Assembly (NCBI RefSeq): GCF_016741935.1
Contig: NZ_JAERRG010000014.1
Coordinates: 62,001-126,000 of the forward strand
Direction of reading: 5' to 3'
Source of the DNA: Streptomyces endocoffeicus
GTDB lineage: Bacteria > Actinomycetota > Actinomycetes > Streptomycetales > Streptomycetaceae
DNA length: 64,000 nucleotides
Shown: one piece after another, positions 1 to 7,186 of the stretch
How positions within the stretch are numbered: the first letter of the stretch is position 1
Layout: every line of letters starts with the position of its first letter
Notes under the pieces: generated by a model
What the model saw: only the letters and a program-made list of their open reading frames with translations
Told to the model about the DNA's origin: nothing
Database searches by the model: none
Translations under genes and position numbers: made by a program

Positions 1-778
1 CCCCGATGTCCCGCACCCGCCGGGTCCGCGCGGCGAACTCGGCGGACTCGTCGGCCGGCCGCCCGAACAGCTTGACCAGGGTCGCCCCGGGCGCGGAGAA
101 GCGCTCGGTCATCTGGGTGCTCATCGCGGCGTTGTGCGCGGCCGCCTCGCGCCGCAGCTTCGCCAGCCGTCCGCCCACCCGGCGCGCGGGCAGCAGGAAG
201 ACGGGCAGGAGCAGCAGCGTCAGCAGGGTGATCTGCCAGGAGATCCCGATCATGACGACAAAGGTGAGCAGCAGCGTGACCACATTGCCGACCACCCCGG
301 AGAGGGTGTCGCTGAACGCCCGCTGCGCGCCGATGACGTCGTTGTTGAGCCTGCTGACCAGCGCGCCGGTGCGGGTCCGGGTGAAGAACGCCACCGGCAT
401 CCGCTGGACGTGGTCGAAGACGGCGGTGCGCAGATCGAGGATCAGCCCCTCGCCGATGTTCGCCGACAGCCAGCGGGTCACCAGCCCGAGCGCCGCCTCG
501 GCCACGGCGATCGCGGCGATGAGCCCGGCCAGCCGGAGCACCGTGCCCTGTTCCGAACGGTGGACGATCGCGTCCACCACCCGGCCCGCCAGCAGCGGCG
601 TCGCCACCGCGAGCACCGCCGTGACCGTGCTCAGCACCAGGAACAGCAGCAGCTGACGGCGGTGCGGACGGGCAAAGGCACCGATGCGGCGCAGCGTCTC
701 GCGGGAGAAGGGCCGCCGGTCGTCTTGGGCATTGGCCGTCTGATACAGGGAATGCCAGGCGGTCGATTGCATGTCCAT
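1..778 (-). CDS. ABC exporter, membrane domain (3' part outside window)
   Basis: N-terminal 259 codons of a fused ABC exporter (membrane plus ATPase half-transporter). The visible part has a cytoplasmic start (about residues 1-38), hydrophobic segments near residues 42-65 and 80-100, the intracellular-loop signature DVIGAQRAFSDTL, and further membrane segments around residues 160-195; this is the type-1 exporter transmembrane domain. The nucleotide-binding domain would lie beyond base 1, so Walker motifs cannot be checked. The start is the ATG at 776-778, preceded by GGAGGT 5 bases upstream; a second in-frame ATG is two codons later. A MerR-type promoter lies directly upstream (804-834), which suggests induction by a small molecule. 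The substrate is unknown; multidrug or lipid export is the family expectation. Confidence 0.85.
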   Translation of the reverse strand, partial: MDMQSTAWHSLYQTANAQDDRRPFSRETLRRIGAFARPHRRQLLLFLVLSTVTAVLAVATPLLAGRVVDAIVHRSEQGTVLRLAGLIAAIAVAEAALGLVTRWLSANIGEGLILDLRTAVFDHVQRMPVAFFTRTRTGALVSRLNNDVIGAQRAFSDTLSGVVGNVVTLLLTFVVMIGISWQITLLTLLLLPVFLLPARRVGGRLAKLRREAAAHNAAMSTQMTERFSAPGATLVKLFGRPADESAEFAARTRRVRDIG

Positions 779-803
779 CACGCACCTCCGAGGTCTCGTG
801 AGG

Positions 804-834
804 AACGTAAGACTTCAACCTAGGTTGAAGTCAA
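804..834 (-). promoter_or_regulatory. MerR-type promoter/operator of the ABC exporter gene
   Basis: A perfect 22-bp palindrome (811-832; half-site GACTTCAACCT) sits between a -35 box TTGACT (829-834) and a -10-like TACGTT (804-809) on the minus strand. The spacer is 19 bp, the over-long spacing typical of promoters activated by MerR-family proteins, whose operator lies between the two boxes. The GAC...CCTAGG...GTC arrangement resembles the BmrR operator of Bacillus as I remember it. The predicted leader is only about 20 nt. No MerR gene is visible in this window. Confidence 0.7.
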
Positions 835-859
835 CTTCCGCCTGCCCGGCGCGTCCGTA

Positions 860-904
860 GCGCGGCTGGTCGTGGCATGGCTGGTCGTGGCGCGGCTGAT
901 CGTG
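860..904. repeat. 15-bp tandem repeat, three copies, behind fmt
   Basis: Units at 860-874, 875-889 and 890-904 (consensus GCGCGGCTGGTCGTG) differ at one to three positions; a partial fourth starts at 905. The array lies about 30 nt after the fmt stop codon, between fmt and the MerR-type promoter. Confidence 0.8.
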
Positions 905-934
905 GCACGGCGCCCTGCTCAGGCTCCGACCCGC

Positions 935-1867
935 TCAGGCGCCGAGCCGCTCGCCCTCCGCGATCCGCACCCCGCGCGCCCAGTCCGCCGCGAGCATCGG
1001 CTTCTTGCCCTGCGGCCGCACCCAGGTCAGCTCGACGGCATGGCTGCCGGTGCCCACGTACACGGCCTTCTTGGTGACGGCCGGCAGACCGGGCTCCAGA
1101 TCCGTACGGTCCGCCACCGGCCGCGCCGAGACGACCTTCAGCCGCTCCCCCCGGAAGGTGGTCCACGCGCCCGGGGCGGGGGTGCACGCCCGCACCAGCC
1201 GGTCGACGCGCAGCGCGGGCGCCGTCCAGTCGATCTCCGCGTCCTCGACGGTGATCTTCGGGGCGAGCGAGATGCCCTCGGCCGACTGCTCCACCGGGCG
1301 CAGGGTGCCGTTCTCGATGCCGTCCATCGTCGCCTCGAGCAGCCCCGCACCGGCGAAGGCGAGCCGGGTCAGCAGATCGCCGCTGGTGTCGGTGGCCCGC
1401 ACCTGCTCCGTGACCACCCCGAACACCGGCCCGGAGTCCAGCCCTTCCTCGATCTGGAAGGTCGAGGCGCCGGTCATCTCATCGCCCGCCAGCAGGGAGT
1501 GCTGCACGGGGGCCGCACCCCGCCAGGCCGGGAGCAGCGAGAAGTGCAGATTGACCCAGCCGTGCGCGGGGATCTCCAGCGCGGCCTTGGGCAGCAGCGC
1601 GCCGTAGGCCACCACCGGGCAGCAGTCCGGCGCGATCTCGGTGAGCCGGGACAGGAACTCCGGATCCCGCGGCTTGGCGGGCTTGAGCACCTCGATCCCC
1701 GCCTCCTCGGCCCGCTCGGCGACCGGGCTGGCCACCAGCCGACGGCCGCGTCCGGCGGGCGCGTCGGGACGGGTCACCACGGCCACCACCTCGTGCTTCC
1801 CGGACGCGATCAGCGCGTCCAGAGCGGGCAGGGCGACCTCGGGGGTACCGGCGAAGACGAGCCTCAT
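935..1867 (-). CDS. fmt: Methionyl-tRNA formyltransferase
   Basis: Formylates Met-tRNA(fMet) with 10-formyltetrahydrofolate to make the initiator tRNA for translation. The 310-residue protein starts MRLVFAGTPE and has the formyltransferase core: N106 and H108 in NLHFSLLP, followed by AWRG, and D144 in EGLDSGPV, the usual N/H/D triad; the C-terminal tRNA-binding barrel follows from about residue 205. The start is the ATG at 1865-1867; upstream GAGG lies about 13 nt away, a weak ribosome site, but longer reading lacks family similarity. fmt commonly sits beside priA in Streptomyces; here a small plus-strand gene separates the two. Confidence 0.95.
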   Translation of the reverse strand: MRLVFAGTPEVALPALDALIASGKHEVVAVVTRPDAPAGRGRRLVASPVAERAEEAGIEVLKPAKPRDPEFLSRLTEIAPDCCPVVAYGALLPKAALEIPAHGWVNLHFSLLPAWRGAAPVQHSLLAGDEMTGASTFQIEEGLDSGPVFGVVTEQVRATDTSGDLLTRLAFAGAGLLEATMDGIENGTLRPVEQSAEGISLAPKITVEDAEIDWTAPALRVDRLVRACTPAPGAWTTFRGERLKVVSARPVADRTDLEPGLPAVTKKAVYVGTGSHAVELTWVRPQGKKPMLAADWARGVRIAEGERLGA

Positions 1868-2168
1868 GGGTGGCGAACTACCTCTCACACAGCGGATACG
1901 GCGGGAACGTCGCGAACAGCGTCTGAAGTCTATGGTCCGCCGTCCGAGGGGGCGTACGAGCGGACTGCCGCACGCCCCGGACCGTGACCGACGGGCGGGT
2001 ACCGCGTTGGTCAAGGCAGATTGACCGCATCGGGCCGCTGTCGCGGCCCGATCCATTTCCGCCGTCCGTCCGACTCCCCCGATCCAGCCCCAGCGCTCCC
2101 CCTCCAACTCCCCCATCTCATCCCCCCATCTCCCATCCCCCGTCAACGCCGGTTCGAGAGGCTTGTTC
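1868..2168. other. Gene-free divergent region between fmt and the HTH gene
   Basis: About 300 bp without a convincing ORF. It holds an inverted repeat GGTCAA-N6-TTGACC (2009-2026) and directly after it a hairpin CGGGCCGC-tgtc-GCGGCCCG (2031-2050). Either could be an operator or leader structure for the plus-strand HTH gene. No confident -10/-35 pair was found. Confidence 0.4.
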
Positions 2169-2684
2169 ATGGCCGACCACGCAACTCATGACGCCCAGGC
2201 ACGGGCCAGCCTGCACCTCCTGGTCCGGGACATCGAGCGGGTCCGCCGCCAGGTGGACGCGCTGCGTACGCTCACCGCCCAGCTCGGCAATGTCTACCGC
2301 CCCCGTCGCACCGGCCCGTCCGCCGGTTTCGTGGTGTACGGACGCGCCCCGGCCCCCACCGTGCGGCTCGCCCAGGAACTGCGGGACAGCGTCGAGACGC
2401 TGGTCACGGCCGCGGTCGACTTCGACCGCTCGCTCGGCTTCTCCTGGGACGCGGTGGGTTCGGCGCTCGGCGTCACCAAGCAGGCGGTGCACCGCCGTTA
2501 CGGCGCCCGCCGGGCCGCCGCGCAGAGCGCGGCCGAGGGCGGCGAACCGTCCACGGGCCGTCCGGCCGAGCCCGCCCCGCTGCCCTCGGTGCCCGCCGCC
2601 CGCACGGTCCCCCCGCAGTCGACCCCGTCCCTCCGCGAGGACCCCCGCCCGAGCGCTTTCCCGAGCCCCCGGCCATCCCTCTAG
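2169..2684 (+). CDS. Small helix-turn-helix protein of unknown role
   Basis: 171-residue protein starting MADHATHD. Residues about 5-40 look like an amphipathic helix or coiled coil (RDIERVRRQVDALRTL). A helix-turn-helix-like segment, WDAVGSALGVTKQAVHRRYG, lies near residues 98-117. The C-terminal third is disordered and rich in Pro, Ala and Ser. The start is the ATG at 2169, with GAGAGG about 8 nt upstream; an in-frame TTG two codons earlier is possible. It is convergent with priA. A DNA-binding role is inferred from the HTH; no target or ligand is visible. A 24-bp repeat spans its stop codon. Confidence 0.75.
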   Translation: MADHATHDAQARASLHLLVRDIERVRRQVDALRTLTAQLGNVYRPRRTGPSAGFVVYGRAPAPTVRLAQELRDSVETLVTAAVDFDRSLGFSWDAVGSALGVTKQAVHRRYGARRAAAQSAAEGGEPSTGRPAEPAPLPSVPAARTVPPQSTPSLREDPRPSAFPSPRPSL

Positions 2685-2714
2685 GGGCCGGCCCCCGGCC
2701 ATCCCTCTAGGGGC
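2665..2714. repeat. 24-bp direct repeat spanning a stop codon
   Basis: Identical 24-bp copies at 2665-2688 and 2691-2714 (period 26). The first copy contains the TAG stop (2682-2684) of the HTH gene, so the end of the reading frame has been duplicated just behind itself. Confidence 0.9.
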
Positions 2715-2722
2715 TCGGCTCT

Positions 2723-2749
2723 CCCCCAGCCACCGCTGGGAGGTGCCCC
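2723..2749. repeat. Dispersed hairpin module, copy 1
   Basis: Contains CCCAGC-cacc-GCTGGG followed by AGGTGCCCC. The same 26-nt module, with one difference, recurs at 61381-61406 inside the MITE-like element. From memory such modules are common between genes in Streptomyces. It lies between the convergent HTH gene and priA. Confidence 0.7.
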
Positions 2750-2757
2750 CGCCGGGC

Positions 2758-4923
2758 TCACCCGATGTCCAGGGGATCCACCCGCACCGCGGGGTCCCTG
2801 TCCCCCCGGGCCAGACGGCGGGCCTTCGCCTCCTTGAGGGCTGCCGCGAGGGCGCTGCCCTGGCCGGGGCGGACCCGTAGCAGGGCGCGCTCCCAGACCT
2901 CGCCCGCGGGCGGGTCTCCGGGGCGGCGCGGGCGGCCGGGGGGCGGCGGGGGCAGCGGGACCGGGCCCAGGGTCTCGGCCCCCTCGGGGAGCCGGGTCGA
3001 GGCGATCAGCTCGGCCACCGCCTCCGCGGGGCCGGTCACGGCCGCCATCCGGGAGATCGGCGGGAAGCCCAGATCAGACCGCTCGGCCAGCTCCCGCGCC
3101 GCATAACCGGCCGGGTCCCAGCGCACCAGCGCCTGAACGGGCCGCAGCGTCGGCTCGGCCATGATCACCACCGTGCCGCCCCGGCCGTCGTCCCCCTCCT
3201 CCCCATGGCCGCGGACCAGTGAGGCCGCCTCCAGCCAGTGGCGCAGCGCGTCCTCGCCCGCGCGCAGATCGGGGCGGCCGAGCAGGGCCCAGCCGTCGAG
3301 CAGCAGCGCCGCGGCGTAGCCGCCCTCCGCGACCGGTTCGGCGCCCGGTGTGCTCACGACGAGCGCCGGACGGTCGGGGACGGACGTCAGCACATGGTCA
3401 CGGCCCGATGTGCGGACGGGCACGGACGGAAAGGCACGGCCCAGCTCCTCGGCGGTGCGCCGGGCCCCGACGATGGACGCCCGCAGCCGGACGCCCCCGC
3501 ATTCGCGGCAGTGCCAGGCGGGCTCGTCCCGCCCGCACCAGCCACACACCAGATGGTCCGCGTCCCGCGCCTCCAGGGGGCCCGAGCAGTGCGCACAGCG
3601 CGCGGGCTCCCGGCAGCGCTCACAGGCGAGCTTCGGCACATAGCCCCGGCGCGGCACCTGCACCAGCACCGGGCCGCGGGTCAGCGCCTCCCGTACGGTC
3701 TGCCAGGCGATCGTGGGCAGCCGGGCGGCGCGGGCCTCCGCGTCCCGGGCCACCTCGCCCTCGTCGACCGTACGGATCAGCGGAGCCGCCGCCCGGACCC
3801 GCTCGCGGTCGGCCTCGAGCGGGCGGGCCCAGCCGTTCTCCACCAGCTGGGCGGCCTCGACGGTGCGGCCGAGGTCGCCCAGCAGAAAGCCGGTCTTCTC
3901 ATGGACGGCGCGCAGCAGCAGCACATCGCGGGCATGCGGCTGCGGCAGCCGGTCGTCGCTGTGACTGCGGTCCCCGTCGTCCCAGATCCCCACCAGCCCG
4001 AGGTCCCGGACCGGTGCGAACATCGCCGCCCGGGTGCCCACCACCGCCCGGACCGAGCCCCGACTGACCGCCAGCCAGCGGCGGTAACGCTCCTCGGGCC
4101 CGAGGTCGGCGGTGAGCAGCACATGCCGCCCCGGGCCGCCGAGCGCCTCCGTGAGCGCGGCGTCCACCCGCTCGGCGGTCCGCCCGTCCGGCACGACGAC
4201 GAGCGCCCCGCGCCCGGACGCGAGCGTGGCGGCCACGGCGGTGGCCCACTCCAGGGGCCAGTGCGGCCCGGGCAACGCGGTCCATACGGCACGCGGCCGG
4301 TCCCCGCGCACCAGCGCCTCCAGGAACCCGGCCCCGGCCGGATAACGCGCCCAGCTCCCGGGCGCGGGCGGCTCCGGCGGGGGCAGCGGCGGCGGTGACG
4401 GCTCGCCCTCGGCGCGGGCGTTGCGCTTGGGCAGGGCCAGCTGGAGCACATCGGCGAGCGATCCGGCGTACCGGTCGGCCACCGCCCGGCACAGCGCCAG
4501 CAGCCCCGGCCCCAGCACCTGCTCCGTGGAGACCACCTGCGCGAGGGCGGCCAGCGGGCCCCGGTAGTCGGACTCGGCGACGCGCTCGATGATGTACCCG
4601 TCGAGCAGCCCGCCCCCCTCGCGCCGCCCCTCACGCACCTTCCCGGCCCCGGCCCCGAACCGCACCCGCACCCGCACCCCGGGCCGGGCCTCGGCGTCCA
4701 TCTCGGCCGGCACCGCGTAGTCCCACAGCTTGTCGAGGTGGACCGGCCCCTTGTCGACCAGCACCCGAGCCACCGGCCGCTCCGCGGCCAGCGCCGCCCC
4801 CCGCCAGGTCCGCGGCTTGGCCTTGGGCACCTTGGCCTTGCGCACCGTCTCCCGAATGAGCGCGAGCTGCTCCCCCTCCGGCACCTCCGCCGGATCCCCC
4901 GGCCGCTCGTTGTCCCTGCTCAC
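2758..4923 (-). CDS. priA: PriA-like primosomal protein N', helicase motifs degenerate
   Basis: Replication-restart protein family; 721 residues from the GTG at 4921-4923, chosen because AGGA lies 8 nt upstream (an ATG at 4953 is the alternative). The N-terminal DNA-binding domain (VARVLVDKGPVHLDKLWDY) is intact, and the zinc region has eight cysteines (CERC, CAHC, CGWC, CREC). The Walker A loop is missing: the expected position reads ALPGPHWPLEWA. The DEEH box is replaced by WDDGDRSHSD. Actinobacterial PriA proteins generally lack a detectable helicase domain, so this is a family trait rather than local decay. It probably works as a DNA- and partner-binding scaffold rather than as a helicase. 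In other Streptomyces (from memory) it adjoins metK; here an island lies between. Confidence 0.92.
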   Translation of the reverse strand: MSRDNERPGDPAEVPEGEQLALIRETVRKAKVPKAKPRTWRGAALAAERPVARVLVDKGPVHLDKLWDYAVPAEMDAEARPGVRVRVRFGAGAGKVREGRREGGGLLDGYIIERVAESDYRGPLAALAQVVSTEQVLGPGLLALCRAVADRYAGSLADVLQLALPKRNARAEGEPSPPPLPPPEPPAPGSWARYPAGAGFLEALVRGDRPRAVWTALPGPHWPLEWATAVAATLASGRGALVVVPDGRTAERVDAALTEALGGPGRHVLLTADLGPEERYRRWLAVSRGSVRAVVGTRAAMFAPVRDLGLVGIWDDGDRSHSDDRLPQPHARDVLLLRAVHEKTGFLLGDLGRTVEAAQLVENGWARPLEADRERVRAAAPLIRTVDEGEVARDAEARAARLPTIAWQTVREALTRGPVLVQVPRRGYVPKLACERCREPARCAHCSGPLEARDADHLVCGWCGRDEPAWHCRECGGVRLRASIVGARRTAEELGRAFPSVPVRTSGRDHVLTSVPDRPALVVSTPGAEPVAEGGYAAALLLDGWALLGRPDLRAGEDALRHWLEAASLVRGHGEEGDDGRGGTVVIMAEPTLRPVQALVRWDPAGYAARELAERSDLGFPPISRMAAVTGPAEAVAELIASTRLPEGAETLGPVPLPPPPPGRPRRPGDPPAGEVWERALLRVRPGQGSALAAALKEAKARRLARGDRDPAVRVDPLDIG

Positions 4924-5125
4924 AGCTTCAGTCCTACCAGAAGCCACCGACATGGACTCGGTGTCCGGCCATCGCCCGGCCATCTCGACAGGTCGGGCCG
5001 ATTGCACTTGCCTGCCAAGAGGAAACGGGAAACCCCCCATTTCGCCTTGTTCCACTGTGCTGCCCGGCCGCAATCTGACACGCGGCGGCCGCTGGCTGCT
5101 CCGGTGGACGGTCACGGAGGTCGAT

Positions 5126-6415
5126 GTGCTGGAGCAGTCGCACGAGTTCGGGCGAGAGCTGCGCAGGCGACGTCTCGCGGCGGAGCTTTCGCTGGAGCAA
5201 CTGAGCAAGTTGGTCCACTACAGCAAAGGCCAGCTCAGCAAGGTGGAGCGGGGGCTCAAGCGCCCCACGCCGGAGCTGGCCAGGCTCTGCGACACGCAGT
5301 TGACGGCGGGAGGCGCGCTGGCCGGCCTGGTGCCCAACCAGGCCCCGGCGGCCCTCGGCGTCCCGGATCCCCATCAGGACGGTGAGGTGTGGTTGATGCG
5401 CTTGGGCAAAAACGGGTCGAGCTCCTTTCAGCAGATGGACCGCCGCCAGGTCATCGCGGCGGGAGCGTCCTCGTTCCTCGCGATGGGAGTCGACGGCATT
5501 CGTCTGTCGGCCGAGGCCGGCGGCATGAGCCTGGTCGACGCCTCCAGGGCGTTATTCGTCCAGTTCCGGCAGCTCGGCCAGGCGGCGGGGCCGGGAGCGG
5601 TGCTGCCGCCGCTGATCGCGCAGACCCACTCGCTGGAACAGCTGGCCTCCCGCTGCGGCGCCCGCGCACGGCGCGAGCTGCTGGTGCTCGCGTCCCGGTA
5701 CGCCGAGTACACGGGCTGGATGGCACAGGAGTCCGGAAACGACGAGGCCGCGCTGTGGTGGACGGACCGGGCGGTGGCACTGGCGACGGCGGGCGAGGAT
5801 CGCGGTCTGGCCACGTACGGCCTGGTCCGCCGGGCGCTGATCAGCCTCTTCCGGGGAGATGTGGGGCAGGCCGTCGAACTGGCCGAGGCCGCGCAGGCCA
5901 GCGACGCGCCACCCCGCATTCGCGGCCTGGCAGCGCAGAAACTCGCCCAGAGCCACGCAGTGGCCGGAGACCACACCAGCTGTATGCACAGCCTGGATCA
6001 GGCCCGCGAGCTGCTGGCCCTCGACGCCAGGGAGCAGGACGCACCGGTGATCGGCACCTCACAACTGACCGATGTGGTGTCCATGTTCACCGGCTGGTGC
6101 CTGTACGAGCTGGGTCGGCCTCAGCAAGCCGCCGAGACCCTGGACCAGGAGACGGCCAAACTGCCGCAACACGCGCTGCGCTCCCGATCCCGGTACGGCG
6201 TCCGCACGGCTCTGGCCCATGCCACGGCAGGAGAGATCGACCACGCCTGCGAGCTGACACGCGGCCTCCTCGACACCATCGGCCTCGTCCACTCGGCAAC
6301 CATCGGCACCGATCTGCGCCGCCTGGCGCGCGTGCTCGGCCGTCACCCGCGCAATCCCTCCGTGCGCTCCCTGAGCCCGGACCTCTCCGCCGTTCTGACC
6401 ACCACAACAACCTAG
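5126..6415 (+). CDS. XRE-family regulator with TPR-like C-terminus (island gene 1)
   Basis: 429-residue protein. Residues about 8-65 are a Cro/CI-type helix-turn-helix (FGRELRRRRLAAELSLEQL, then LVHYSKGQLSKVERG). It is followed by the RRQVIAAGASSFLAMG segment often seen in Streptomyces regulators, and by a long alanine-rich helical region to the end that resembles TPR repeats. The start is the GTG at 5126 with GGAGG 5 nt upstream; the open frame extends further upstream without merit. Codon 143 (5552-5554) is the rare leucine codon TTA, so translation should need the bldA tRNA. It is first in a co-directional run with the TIR, P-loop and membrane genes, and divergent from priA. Likely the local switch or sensor of the island; the DNA target is unknown. 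Confidence 0.88.
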   Translation: MLEQSHEFGRELRRRRLAAELSLEQLSKLVHYSKGQLSKVERGLKRPTPELARLCDTQLTAGGALAGLVPNQAPAALGVPDPHQDGEVWLMRLGKNGSSSFQQMDRRQVIAAGASSFLAMGVDGIRLSAEAGGMSLVDASRALFVQFRQLGQAAGPGAVLPPLIAQTHSLEQLASRCGARARRELLVLASRYAEYTGWMAQESGNDEAALWWTDRAVALATAGEDRGLATYGLVRRALISLFRGDVGQAVELAEAAQASDAPPRIRGLAAQKLAQSHAVAGDHTSCMHSLDQARELLALDAREQDAPVIGTSQLTDVVSMFTGWCLYELGRPQQAAETLDQETAKLPQHALRSRSRYGVRTALAHATAGEIDHACELTRGLLDTIGLVHSATIGTDLRRLARVLGRHPRNPSVRSLSPDLSAVLTTTTT

Positions 6416-6430
6416 AAAGGCATCGGCACC

Positions 6431-7186
6431 GTGGAAGAAGTGTTCCTCAACTACCGCACCAAGGACGGCAAGGAAGTCGCGTACATCTTCGACGAGAAGC
6501 TGTCGGCGCGGTTCGGAAGCGAGAACGTGTTCCGCGCCACCAAGTCCATCGATGCCGGAGCCGACTACGGCGAAACCATGCTCGGCCGTGTCCGGCGCAG
6601 TAGCGTGCTGCTCGCGCTCATCGGGGACGCCTGGCTCGACGCCCCCGACCGGAAACGCCCGGGGCGCCGGGCGCTGAACGATCCGCAGGACTGGGTACGC
6701 CAGGAGATCGAGGAGGCGTTCGCCCACGGCGTGCTGGTCGTTCCCGTTCTGCTGGGCCGAGGCATGGAGCAGTTGGAGCCGCGCCGCCTGCCGAAGTCAC
6801 TGACCGCGCTGGCCGAGTGCCAGTACGAGCGGTTCTCGCTACGGAGCCCCGACACCGACATCAAACGATTGGGTGACCGCCTCGTACGCCAGGTACCGAC
6901 GCTGGCCGCCCTCGACCGGAAGCCGCCCGCCCGCAAGGACACGGACGCCACGAACCAGCCGACCGGAGGCGTCCACAACACCGGGCAGAGCGGCGGCATC
7001 AACACCCTGAACGGACCGCTCGGCACGTTCATCCAGGACTCCCACGGTCCGCTGCACACTGGTAACGGTCCGCAGCACGCACCGCAGTTTCAGGGCGAGA
7101 ACACCAATTACATCGCTCGGGACAACCACGGCGGGGTCCATTTCGGTCCGGCGAAGCGCCAGGACGAAAATGAGGACGAGCGATGA
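6431..7186 (+). CDS. TIR-domain protein with C-terminal motif tail (island gene 2)
   Basis: 251 residues. Residues 1-155 form a TIR domain: opening strand VFLNYRTKDG, the NVFRATKSIDAGADYGE segment, and LLALIGDAWLDA. DWVRQEIEEA then places Glu92 where SARM1-like NADases have their catalytic glutamate. TIR domains of this type cleave NAD+ or make NAD-derived signals in bacterial immunity, so an NADase effector is the likely role (inference). Residues 165-251 are a Gly/Asn/His-rich tail containing HGPLHTGNGPQ (205-215), NTNYIA and NHGGVHF. The first of these recurs at the start of the next protein. GTG start at 6431 with AAAGG upstream; its stop overlaps the next ATG (ATGA). Confidence 0.9.
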   Translation: MEEVFLNYRTKDGKEVAYIFDEKLSARFGSENVFRATKSIDAGADYGETMLGRVRRSSVLLALIGDAWLDAPDRKRPGRRALNDPQDWVRQEIEEAFAHGVLVVPVLLGRGMEQLEPRRLPKSLTALAECQYERFSLRSPDTDIKRLGDRLVRQVPTLAALDRKPPARKDTDATNQPTGGVHNTGQSGGINTLNGPLGTFIQDSHGPLHTGNGPQHAPQFQGENTNYIARDNHGGVHFGPAKRQDENEDER

